From NCBI GenBank assembly GCA_905250075.1, contig CAJNOP010000372.1, forward strand, positions 6,924 to 70,923: DNA of 64,000 bases, in the 5' to 3' direction. Every line of letters starts with the position of its first letter. Position 1 is the stretch's first letter. Both the position numbers and the translations under genes were made by a program. The stretch is from Rotaria sp. Silwood1. Lineage: Eukaryota > Rotifera > Eurotatoria > Philodinida > Philodinidae. This document shows, piece after piece, positions 35,648 to 46,400 of this stretch. The notes below the pieces were generated by a model. The model saw only the letters and a list, made by a program, of their open reading frames with translations. It was not told where the DNA came from and made no database searches.

Positions 35648-36436
35648 ATGACTCGATCAAAACCAAAATTTCTCATAGCCTATTGGGAACATCGTGAGTG
35701 ATTTTGAAAATTATTCTTGAGTTAGCTTTTCTGAATAGTTTTATCGATTGATGTTATCATTTTAGGAGAACTTATTGAACCATTTCGTTTGTTGTTAAAA
35801 TATCGAAATGAACCATTTGAAGATGAAGTTTATAAGTAAAGAGATCCACCTGAATGTTCATGTAAAGAATTTGTTCAAGTACGCGATCAATTAGGATTGA
35901 CTTTTCCTAGTTTTTCATATTTATATGATAATAATAATAATATTAAGATGACACAAAGTAAAGCTATGATTTGTCATCTTGGTTTAATATTTGATATGAT
36001 GGGATCAAATATAAATAATAAATCACTTGTGTTAATGTTAATTGATCAAGCCAAGGATTTGCGTTCAGAATTCTCACGTGTATGTTATTATCCAGCTCAA
36101 GATTATTTCGAATCTGAAAAACAAACATTCATTAATGTCTATCCACCTGGATAATTACGTGAATGGGAACGATTTCTTTCAGAACATTCACATAATAGTG
36201 GATGGCTTGTAACTGATAATGAACCAACTGTAGCTGATTTTGTTGCATTTGAATATATTGATCAACGTCTAGTATTAGCTCCTAATGCACTAGACGAGTT
36301 TCTTTTATTAACTCGTTACATGCAACAATTTCGACAAATTCCAACATTATCTAAATATTTACAAGATGAACATGATCTACGACCAATCAATGGAAAAATG
36401 GCACATTTTGGAAGTCATGTAGTAGATTATCGTTAG
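35648..36436 (+). pseudogene. Mu-type glutathione S-transferase, two in-frame TAA stops
   Basis: Exon 1 is 35648-35693 (MTRSKPKFLIAYWEH) and exon 2 is 35766-36436, joined phase 1 at GT/AG. The N-terminal thioredoxin-like half reads ELIEPFRLLLKYRNEPFEDE, LTFPSFSYLYDNNNNIKMTQ and SKAMICHLG, with the Tyr of AYWEH and the MTQSKA glutathione-binding turn typical of the Mu/Sigma type. The helical half follows (LREWERFLSEHSHNSGWLVT, PTVADFVAFEYIDQRL). TAA codons interrupt at 35837-35839 and 36152-36154, in the same frame, with no indels. About 238 codons, close to the family's usual length. It would catalyse glutathione conjugation if intact. Confidence 0.75.
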
Positions 36437-37440
36437 GCAACTGACAACTAGAAGAAAAACAAAAAAAAAACATTTTTCTTTTTCTAAAATTTTTTCATTT
36501 GCTAAAATATGACCTGTTTTGTATCAAAAATATTGTAATAACAAACTTTGATTTAGGAAAAAAAAACATTATTAAATATCTCTAAAAGAAAACTATGTTT
36601 ATTTACATAATGTAGTTCATTAAATAAGAAGTAATTTTGAAAAAAAAATCACAATAACATAACTTTTCTACAAAATAACTTTTCATTAAAAAATATCATT
36701 TCATGAAGTAAAACAACATATATTAACAAAAAAACATCTTAAATTAAAGATAATTTATGGATTATATGAATAGTTTTAGACTAAATCATTTGCAAAACTT
36801 TGTTCGCTTTTGAAGAATTTCAAATAGATATTTAATTTAAAAGTAAAATTTATTTATCAATAGTACAAAAGTATTCTTCTTTTTTAATTTGTGTTCTCAT
36901 TAGTATTAGTTCATATATGATTCACTCTTAAAATGAAGTAATCTAATAAATTCTGATTCATCATAATTTTAGCGCAATTTTAATCATATAAGTTATCTTT
37001 ATTGATAATAATTTATTTGAAAAGCAAAAATATTTTCTTCAAATGATAAGTTCATTCAAATAATCTTCATCCTAAACAGATTATTATGCAAACAATCAAA
37101 TAAATAAAATAATATATATGTATATTAAATATATCGAAAATTATTTTCATTTTTTATGTATTACTTTTATCTTAGCTTTTGTATTGAATATTACAACAAC
37201 AAAACAATATCACAAAACATGTATTTATTGCTTGCATGCTTTTCTTGTCATTTTTTTTTGTAATATCAGAATATTATTTTTATTCTTTGTCATACAATAA
37301 TAATACTAACGACAGCAAAAAGCAGAACAAAAACCAAAAATGTACTTTGCTCTATTTGTCTACTATTATCATATAAATCATACTTTTTTTCGGTGAAAAA
37401 GTAATATAAGTTATTTCGTCGAATGAGATTATTATCTATT
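36437..37440. other. No gene seen
   Basis: This is very AT-rich sequence between the broken GST and the hAT-type element. No coding signal. Confidence 0.45.
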
Positions 37441-37631
37441 GATAGATCCAGGGTTGTCGATTGTTTTTAGGAGTGCGGGGGGGGGGGGGGATAAAAATTT
37501 GGCAGATAGTTAATTTTTTTACAATTTTTAGTTCATCGAGAAATCTTTTAAGAGTAACAAACAAGATCATGTTCGTTAAAAAGCAAAGACACTTCCAAAT
37601 ATATTTAAACTTTCAAAAAATGAAGATATTT

Positions 37632-38862
37632 TAAGGTGCGAGCAATTCAAACTTCAAGTCATTTTTTTTGCCTTTTTTTACATCATTTGATAGAGTGTGG
37701 ACCGCTGATCACGAAAAACTTGAAGGACGTCGTTTTTTTCGAAAAAAACCTATTTCAAGATATGCAAACTTTTCTGCTATATTCTTGTTTCCAGCTTCTA
37801 AAGATATATTTTTCAGATTCAGCATCAAAAACTGAGTGCAGGCAAGTTATTAGACCGACCCCGATCTCAAAAAAATTTTTGATGATGGCACTTCGAATCG
37901 CACCGAGTGCAATACGCATAGGTCGATTTTGTAAGCCTATCTAGATTTTTAAGTAAGAGATGAAGTCAGATATTTTATCTCATTTAACTCATCATACCAC
38001 CAGTCACAAAAGAACGCATCGCGTTTTTTTTTCTTTTCTTTGTTGAGAAAAACTGTTTTTCTGAATTTTGGGCTAAATAGATGGAATTTGACTCGTATTT
38101 CTCCATTTTCTTCATAAAATCTAAGCTTTCATGCAATAATCTTATCATATTCGGAATCAGTACGAAAAACTGAATCGATTGATATATGATTTAACCTTTT
38201 CCATTGACTTCAGCTTTTTAGTTTTCGGAGAAGACCTGGCTGAAATTTTCATCAAAAAATTAAAGGTAACGAAATTTTTCGAAACATACATCAATCGATT
38301 CAGTTTTTCGCGGTGCTTCCGAATATGATAAGATTATTGCATGAAAGCTTAGTTTTTATGAAGAAAATGGAGAAATACGAGTCAAATTCTATCTATTTAG
38401 CCCGAAATTCAGAAAAACAGTTTTTCTCAACAAAGAAAAGAAAACAAAACAAAGACGATGCGTTCTTTTGTGACTGGTCGTATGATGAGTTAAATGAGAT
38501 AAAATATTTGACTTCATCTCTTACGTAAAAAAACTAGATAGGCTTACAAAATCGGCCTATACGTATTGCACTCGGCGCAATTCGAAGCACCATCATCAAA
38601 AAATTCTTTAGATTGGACTCGATCTAACAACTTATCTGTACTCAGTTTTTTATGCTGAATTTGAAAAAAATATCTTTAGAAGCTGGAAAAAAGAAGGAAG
38701 CAGAAAAGTTCGCACATTTTGAAAAGGATGTATTTTTCGACCCAGAAGAAGCATTTTCTGGCGCTAAAAAGTAATTTTTCGTGATCAGCAGCTCACAGTC
38801 TATCAAATGATGTAAAAGAAAGGTGAAAAAACTTTGCTTGAAATTCGCATTGCCAGCACTTT
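37632..38862. repeat. Inner palindrome of the hAT-type element
   Basis: The left arm begins near AAGGTGCGAGCAATTC and the right arm ends near GAATTTCAAGC-type complement at about 38862. Matching blocks include GCCTATCTAG and TTGTAAGCCTATCTAG with their complements, and a central pair TCAATCGATTCAGTTTTTCG. The loop is about 38195-38283. This may be a second, older foldback nested in the hAT-type element or an inherent part of it. Open frames here are arm translations. Confidence 0.75.
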
Positions 38863-39370
38863 ATATATAACATATTTATTGTTCACTGTGCCGATGACGA
38901 ATGGGTTCGTTGAAATATAAATTATTTTGAATAAAATAAGTTCAATTCACTTTTACACGTCGTATATTGGACACAGATGGAATCACAACCCGACAATGAG
39001 CAGGAAAGCAGACCGAAATTCACCAAAAATTTTAGGCAAAGAGTACATATGAGCTTTCTGCCAAAGAAAAGTACTCTCAAGTTAATTTTCTGCGGGAATT
39101 TTGCAGAAAATATATTCTTGATGCTATCTATCTATTTTTGCCAGAAAGAGGGATAATATGACTCAACTGTTCGCATTGCTACCACTAATCAATAAGTATG
39201 CATGCATCGCGGAGAGAAAATTTTGAGAAATTCATCTTCTTAAATTTTGTTTATATATAGGTTGTACGAAAGCTAGAAAAAATATTTTTCAGCAGAAAAA
39301 CGTAGAAATACAGCGGAAAAAAATTGGCAGAAAGGATCCGAATTTAGCGGGGAGAAATCCCCCCCCCCCC

Positions 39371-39470
39371 NNNNNNNNNNNNNNNNNNNNNNNNNNNNNN
39401 NNNNNNNNNNNNNNNNNNNNNNNNNNNNNNNNNNNNNNNNNNNNNNNNNNNNNNNNNNNNNNNNNNNNNN
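39371..39470. other. Assembly gap (100 N) in a poly-C run
   Basis: One hundred Ns are flanked by ten Cs on the left and four Cs on the right. The real length of the C tract or missing sequence is unknown. The mirror position at the other end of the element is a 14-G run. Confidence 0.95.
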
Positions 39471-39516
39471 CCCCGTAATCGGCAAGCCTGGATAGATCAT
39501 AAAGATACTATACATA

Positions 39517-40098
39517 CTTAGGGCGTACCAAAAGTTCGTGTCCCGCTATTTAAAGGGCCTCGTCGGATGGGGTGAACCGATTCAGAAATAAGAAACAAAC
39601 ATATCATCTTGTAGAGCTTTTCGAGCCGGATAGAATGGTATATAGTAAATCGTGTTTTCATAGAACTTTGAAGAACCTAGAGTCAATTTGCTGATAGATG
39701 GCTACACATTCACATCCATCCATATCGACATCCATACCCGAGGATCATAAGTTAATGATTATTGTGGTTCTTGTTATTAATTGAAAGCATTTGTAAAATA
39801 TTGTTTCTCGCATGCGACTTTGTAGAGGTTTTGACGGGCTACAACCTCATATACGTACCATCTCCGGTCATCTGGTGAATGTAGACGTGAGTGTGGATGG
39901 GTGTGAATGTGTAGTTGTCCATCAGTAAATTGCTTCTAGGTCCTTCAAAGTTCTATGAAAACAGAATTTACTATATACCATTCGATGCGACTCGAAAAGC
40001 TCTACAAGATGATATATTTGTTTCTTATTTCTGAATCGGTTCACCCATCCGATGAGGCCCTTTAAATAGCGGGACACGAACTTTTGGTACGCCCTAAG
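39517..40098. mobile_element. Mariner-type foldback element B (arms about 215 bp, TA target site)
   Basis: The ends read CTTAGGGCGTACCAAAAGTT inward from both sides, flanked by TA at 39515-39516 and 40099-40100. The arms are about 215 bp with some mismatches. The inner arm ends contain telomere-like words (GTGGATGGGTGTG and its complement). Central sequence of about 140 bp is non-coding. The first 8 bp and the CCAAAAGTTC block are shared with element A at 26248-27060, so the two are subfamilies of one Tc1/mariner-type group. Confidence 0.85.
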
Positions 40099-40174
40099 TA
40101 TACTTCTTATTTGTAATAAAACAACAAATTAAGTTATTTCCTTCTATTTTATATAGAGAATATAAGTGACAATT

Positions 40175-41045
40175 ATGGCAACTGCAACAGTCTCATCACA
40201 TGCAACTCATTCATTCAAAAATGCTATTGCTCTTATTACTGGAGCCAATAAAGTCTTTGAAAAAAAAACTAGAAAATTTGATTTAATTATATTATCAATA
40301 TCTTTATAGGGTATTGGCTTTGAAACAGCACGTCAATTAGGCAAACAACGTATTATTGTATTAATTGCTGCTCGAGATAAAGTACGTGGTGAAGAAGCAG
40401 TCAAAAAATTAAAACAAGAAAAAATTAATGCAAAATTTATACATCTTGATGTTACTAATCAAGAATTAATTAAAAAAGCAGCTGAACAAATACAACAAGA
40501 ATATGGAAAACTTGATATATTAATTAATAATGCAGCTGTACATATAGAAGGTGAACCACCATCGAAAACAACTATGGAAAAACTTCGTCAAACATTTGAA
40601 ACAAATTTTTTTGGTGTTTTTGCTGTAACTCAAGCTTTTATACCATTATTACAAAAATCTACTGTTGGTGGTCGAATTGTTAATGTATCAAGTCAATTAG
40701 CTTCATTTGGTAATAATTTAGCTGATCGTAATAAACTTGCATATTCAACATCTAAAACAGCATTAAATATGATGACATATCAATTTGCTAAAGAATTTGC
40801 AAATAATAGATCTACTATTAAAATAAATAGTGTAGATCCAGGTAATAAAAAAAAACAATATATCACATATATTATTATATGAAACATATCATTTAGGTTC
40901 AACTCAAACTGATATGACTGGTAACAATGCTAAATTTGGTCCTGTTCAAGTTGCTGCTGATCCTATTGTTTATTTTGCTACTCTACCTTCTGATGGACCT
41001 TCTGGTCAGTTTTTTGATCCAAAAAAACAACCACATCCATGGTAG
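40175..41045 (+). CDS. Short-chain dehydrogenase/reductase (carbonyl-reductase-like)
   Basis: Exons 40175-40252, 40310-40841 and 40897-41045 join at GT/AG (phases 0 and 1) to 252 residues, the usual SDR size. The Rossmann nucleotide-binding motif TGANKGIG is at residues 22-29 and is split by intron 1. LDILINNAA is at about 94-102. Ser153/Ser154 in IVNVSS and Tyr171-x-x-x-Lys175 in YSTSK are the catalytic residues. The longer Ser-to-Tyr spacing and the LIAARD loop after strand 2, with several basic residues, suggest NADPH use as in carbonyl reductase 1-type enzymes. Cytosolic; the substrate is not predictable. It lies directly downstream of mariner-type element B, with 74 bp between, so the promoter may include element sequence. 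An AATAAA-rich stretch follows at about 41120. Confidence 0.88.
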
Positions 41046-41099
41046 AATCAATTAATATCTGACATTAATATTTAAGTATTTTTTCTTGTATGTAAAATG

Positions 41100-41992
41100 A
41101 TTTCTATTTAAAAAATAGTTAAATAAATAAAATTATCTTTACATATTTATCTATTCAATTCTTAATTCATACAAAGAAATTTCATTGATATAAATTTATT
41201 TTAACAATGAAATTTGATTAATACTTTCATTTTGTTTTGCAATAAAACAAGAAAGAAAAAAAATAACGAAATGAGAGCAGAAAAATAGAATATTAAGAAA
41301 AAAAAAATCTAAAGAAACAAGTATATTATTTATGTTTATTATTGACATAATCGGTTGTCTAAATAATTTTCTTATCAATATTTCTGTAGTTATTCATTCG
41401 TTTTACTATGTTGAATATTATTGAATATAATAATAAACAGAAGAATTTGTTTATTATTGTATTGAATAAAATTAAAAAAAAAATACTTATTAAAATTTTT
41501 ATAAAAATGATAATACATTATTGTCATAGTCATCATTTTTAAATTTTTGTTTCGAAATTGAATCATAAAAATAGATCTCTGCAAAGAATTTTCTAATGAA
41601 GCTCATAGATATCATCTATATGAAGATATCATGCGTTTTTTCGATGATTTATAGATTTTTTTTTCTTATTCTAAATCAAGATAGTAAGTAAGAAATTTCT
41701 TCATTTCTATTTATCTATGTTATATTTATCCATACTCTTGTTTTATTCAAATTAGAACCTTTTAAAGCTATCATGTCTTATTTCATCATTAATAATTTAC
41801 TTTATATGAATAATCATAGCTAGACGCATATTATTGTCTTTTACAGTTATCTAAGTAGAAAAACAATGTAAATAATTGATATTCTAATATGAGATCGAAA
41901 TTGAGCTGTGAATTTAATGAATATGTATATCATTCTTATATCAATTTATATCCATTATCATTTCATTCTTAAATTAATTCAATAATGAAGAG
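41100..41992. other. No gene seen
   Basis: AT-rich sequence downstream of the dehydrogenase. Short frames only. Confidence 0.45.
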
Positions 41993-42178
41993 GGTGTGGG
42001 GTGTGGGTGTGGGTGTGGGGTGTGGGTATGGGTGTGGGGTGTGGGTGTGGGTGTGGGTGTGGGTGTGGGTGCGGATGTGAGTCTGTGTGGGTGTTGGTGT
42101 GAGTGGAGTGTGGGTGTGGGTGTGGATATGCGAGTATCTCTTCTCTTTATTTGTCCACCCATCCACCTCCCACACCAT
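41993..42178. repeat. Telomere-like GT-rich hairpin array 3
   Basis: The G-strand array (GGTGTGGG units) runs from about 41993 to 42126. A spacer at about 42127-42156 contains TCTTCTCTTTATTTGTCC, and a short C-strand block follows (CACCCATCCACCTCCCACAC) to 42174. The left edge AGAGGGTGTGGG is the same as in the 4.3-kb array, and the spacer resembles that of array 2. Confidence 0.8.
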
Positions 42179-43410
42179 ACTTTGAGTTAGGGTGAGTGAG
42201 GCTCCAGTTGTCGGAAGTTTGGCTGTTGACTTTGTCGGTGTGAGTATGAAAGAGTAAATCCCTACTCATAATTGCCTGTCAAACATCTACGTCGAGACGT
42301 AGTTGTACTGTGAGCGTTGCTTTTCGATTATTTGTTCATGTCTTTTGGTTTCAAAGTGTAATCTTGCTGATGTCAGCGAAGTACATGTATGGTTTTGGTA
42401 TTTCGTATGTATTGCTGCAACCGTAGTTTTGAGGCCAGCCTAGGCTCTCTGAATGGCATCGCCATCTGACTCTTGAGTCAGATTCTAGAGTTTTGATACT
42501 TTGCCTGCGTGCTATTCTATGTGTCGTCGATGATCAAGCCAATGATCTTCGCGTCACATCACTAGCTGATCACTTCATGAAAACTGTTTACTGATTGACT
42601 CGACTATTTATCGAATTTAATTTTCGCTAATTACTTGTAAAAATTTGAAAGCGATCGAAAACTGGGACTTAGGGTCTAGTTTCTGTAATCATACAAATTG
42701 AATAAAAATGAAGCTCTAATGTAAAAATAAAAGTTTTGAGGTCATTAGTATTCTCTTTTGTGACGATTTTTTTCTTCATTGGATAATGCAGAGACTTTTT
42801 CATCGATCTAATCTTATCTGAAGGTTATAGATGAAGATCGTATCTTTTTCCATATTAAGCTTGTAAAAAAAAGTCTCTGAAAGAAGTTTCTGTATGCATT
42901 CGCTACTTGTAAGGTGATTGTAATTGAGGTCGTCATTAACACAAGACAGTATAGATGATTTTAGAGCGGCAACATCAAATGCTATATTTTGATTCTTCTA
43001 CTAGAGACAAATCCTACGCACCAATGTTAAATTGATGTGCATATTACTAGTTGACTTTCCGAATTTTCACATGGAACTAATACTAAATCTTATGAAAAAC
43101 AAAATACAATTTAGAATATTTGGATCAAGACCAAGTGTGTTTTGAAAAATAAACCAAAACGAAGTTGTATTTGAATTCTTTATATTTTTGACAATATAGT
43201 CTACTGCAAACAAGAAATTCGATAATATTCGTCTTTCTTCAGAAATCCACACGTTTACACACATTTGTTTGAATTGCACAAAAAAAACTAAAAGAAAACA
43301 CGACAATTATTGACGTGTAAGTGAAAAACACACACAAAATGCCGTACAAAACAAAAAAAGCAAAAAATTGACTAGTTCGATCGAGTCTAATATAAAAAAC
43401 CAAAATGTAT
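42179..43410. other. No gene seen
   Basis: Spacer between GT array 3 and the 3' end of the cadherin gene. No recognisable exon or repeat. Confidence 0.4.
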
Positions 43411-46400
43411 TTAAACATCCATCTTTTCTTCTTCGGCAAGACGAACAACACTTGATATCGGTACATTATATTTATATGATAAATAAGGCGGTCGAAATGT
43501 ATTCATTAATGGTGGTGGAAGTGGTGATGATGATGAATCTGTACCACTACTTGTATATGTTGTTGCTGTTGAAATTGATAATGATAATGGTCGACCAGGC
43601 ATTATTTGTTGCTGTTTTAATAAACAAATAGATTCATAACCGCTATCTCGAGGAGGTTTTGCTAAATATAAAAAGAAAAAGGAAAATCATTTAAATAGAC
43701 GAAAAATTAATGAAATATTTACGTGGTGGAATGATAACAGAAGGCATTGATGAAATATAAGGCGATGGTGGATAACTATTACGAACTATTCGTGAAAAAT
43801 TTTGATGATCGGATAATGGACGCATAACTGAATTCTACGAAAAAAAATGATGAACATAAAAAAGATAGTTCTGTCAATGTTAAAATAATATTTAACCTTA
43901 TTTATTATTCGTATTTGTTTATTCATTGAATCCGATGATTCACATGATGTTTGATCACTGCTATTTAAATTAACAAGTCTTTCACGTTCTTCTGATGTTC
44001 TATCATCATTATCATCTAATTTACTACTACAACCACTTTCATCATGTATAAATGGAGATTTACTATGTACTGTATCATATAAATTATATTGTTTTGAACA
44101 ATGATAAGTTTTTTTCTGTTTTCGATTTTTTCGATAACCAAATATAACTATGTATAAACATAATGTTATACAAATTGTTATAATTATAATAAAAATAAAT
44201 AGAAAAAGTGTAAATAAACCAATAACTAAATATGAATAATGATCAAATATTGATAATGGCCATTGAATATTTTTATTATTATTTTTAAATGATATATTTA
44301 ACAAAGACATATTTTCATATTCAATTAAATTATCTAAAATATTCATTATTGCTGTTGATATATAACAATGATGAGTTGAATTTAATCGATTTGGTTTTCC
44401 ATGATCGATAGCCATTATAAGTAAATGATAATATGATGATTGATTTAAAATTTCTAAATTAAATACTTGACCTTGATCATTAATAACAAATGAATTATTA
44501 TATGGTGGTAGTATTAAATAAGATAAACGACCATTATCACCTATATCTAAATCTGTTGCATGAACTTGAAATAATGGTTGATTAGCATCTAGAATAAAGT
44601 TCAATTTAATAATCAAAAATTAATTTCCTATTTAAACATCTTGTAAGTAAAAATCTTTCCCATGACACAAACTATAGAGGAATCTGATGCAGTTGACGTA
44701 TAAAAATGTGATATCTCTTGTCTAAGATCTTGAGATGTTGAGTAAGAACTTGACTTCATGATACTTGATGAAGATTAATTTACTACTGCTTAATACTAAA
44801 TTATGCCGAATAGTTTAAAGAAACATGATCTTCATTCAAGGATGCTCATAAGGGTGACAATTTTGAACGTTTTTTGAATTGATGATTAGCCTCCAGAGGT
44901 GTCCACAGGGTGATTTTTCGCACTCTGCCCTGTCCTTGCGACATATACCCTGCCTTGCCCTGTCCACACCGCCCATATCCTCACCCTGCCATGCCCTGTC
45001 CTGCTCTACCCTGTTGATAAAAAGAAGCATAGGAGAAAGAGCGAGTCCTATGCTTTGCTCCAGAAAAGAGAGAGAAAGAAAGATTATCCTACAAAATTGA
45101 TATACTGTCTCGATTGTGTTTCTCAATCGATTTTAAAGGCAATCAGATTCGTGAATTGTATCGAAAAGCATTGTTTTGTTTAAAGATATTTTACAATAAG
45201 ACCAACTCCAGTTCAACTGAAAAAATATATCAATATCACCAAAGGATAAGATAAGTAAGGGATGAGGATAGGGATGTGGATTCAAATCCATTTTTATTTT
45301 TAACGGTTACTTATACAGAAGTACACTGTCAAGGCGCCGATACTTTTGTTGAATTATTATTTTCAAGACGAGAAAATTTTTCATCTTTGTTTGAAAAGAA
45401 ATAAATTGTTTGTTGAGAAGTTTAACAATTTTAAGGAGATCGTGATGATTCATTAAAATAATCAGGGAAATATTTGTTTGTTCGATACACCAACACTAAG
45501 ATCAGCACTAGACAACATGCAAATTTCATGATCAAATCAAATCCCGCGAAATGTGTCATTTAATTTTTTATTTTAATATAGGAAATCACAAGGATAAGAA
45601 GTATAATCACAAATTTTCGAGGATCATTTTATTTATTTCTTATTTCTACCAAATTCATTCGAATGTACATCTATAGATGAAGACATGAATACATCTGGTG
45701 TCGTTCTCTGCAATATGTTTTCGATTTTTGAATTTGAACGGCTCAAAAACCGCTTTTTTCTCGAGATGGAAATGTCAAAGTTTGAAGTTCAAATTTGCAG
45801 GGTATGAAGACTCATCCTGCCCTGACCTGTACCATGTTTTGGCTTACCCTGCCCTGCTCAGAACAGAGCAGGGTTACCCTGTGCTGTGGACACCTCTGTT
45901 AGCCTCTAACTTGACTTGTTGTGTATGCAACGAAAGTCTGACTTTAGATTCATATTCAGCGTCAAGTTTTACATTAGATACATTATTTAAAAAGTATTTA
46001 TAGTCACACATAAATGGATCCTAGTGATTGTTTTGCTACTCTGCGTGTTTTCAGTCATGATCTTACAAATCTGTATATTGTATCTTGAGCAAGATCTTGC
46101 TTACAAAATGTTTCAATAGAAAATTCTTTATCATTAACTAACCTAAAGATTCATTTTCTGATGGATTTATTTGTATATTACAATTTATTGATTGGTTAAA
46201 TACTGGTGGAGAATCATTTTCATCAATAATAATTATTTTATATTCTAATCGAAGAATTTTTGATGGTTGTCCATGATCTTGTATAATTAAAATAAATTTA
46301 TCTATTTGTATATGAATATTTTCACGATCAATTAAACGTTCAATAATAAGTAAAAATGATTTTTGATCAATCATTCGTATGCCAATAAAATCATATCCAT

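Larger units (their letters stand above)
37449..39490. mobile_element. hAT-type foldback element, about 2 kb, 8-bp duplication GATAGATC
   Basis: The ends are inverted: CAGGGTTGTCGATT on the left and CAGGCTTGCCGATT read inward from the right. They are flanked by the perfect 8-bp duplication GATAGATC (37441-37448 and 39491-39498). An end starting CAGG and an 8-bp duplication are hAT-superfamily hallmarks. Just inside the ends lie a 14-G run (37477-37490) and the C run around the 100-N gap, which are mirror partners. The middle (about 37632-38862) is itself a large palindrome with arms of about 560-600 bp. No transposase frame is visible, so it is non-autonomous or its coding part lies in the gap. 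Confidence 0.85.

Noticed and set aside
38313-38528. 71-codon frame in the hAT-type element, considered as a transposase remnant
   Set aside because: It lies in a palindrome arm and has no catalytic or dimerisation motif of hAT transposases.
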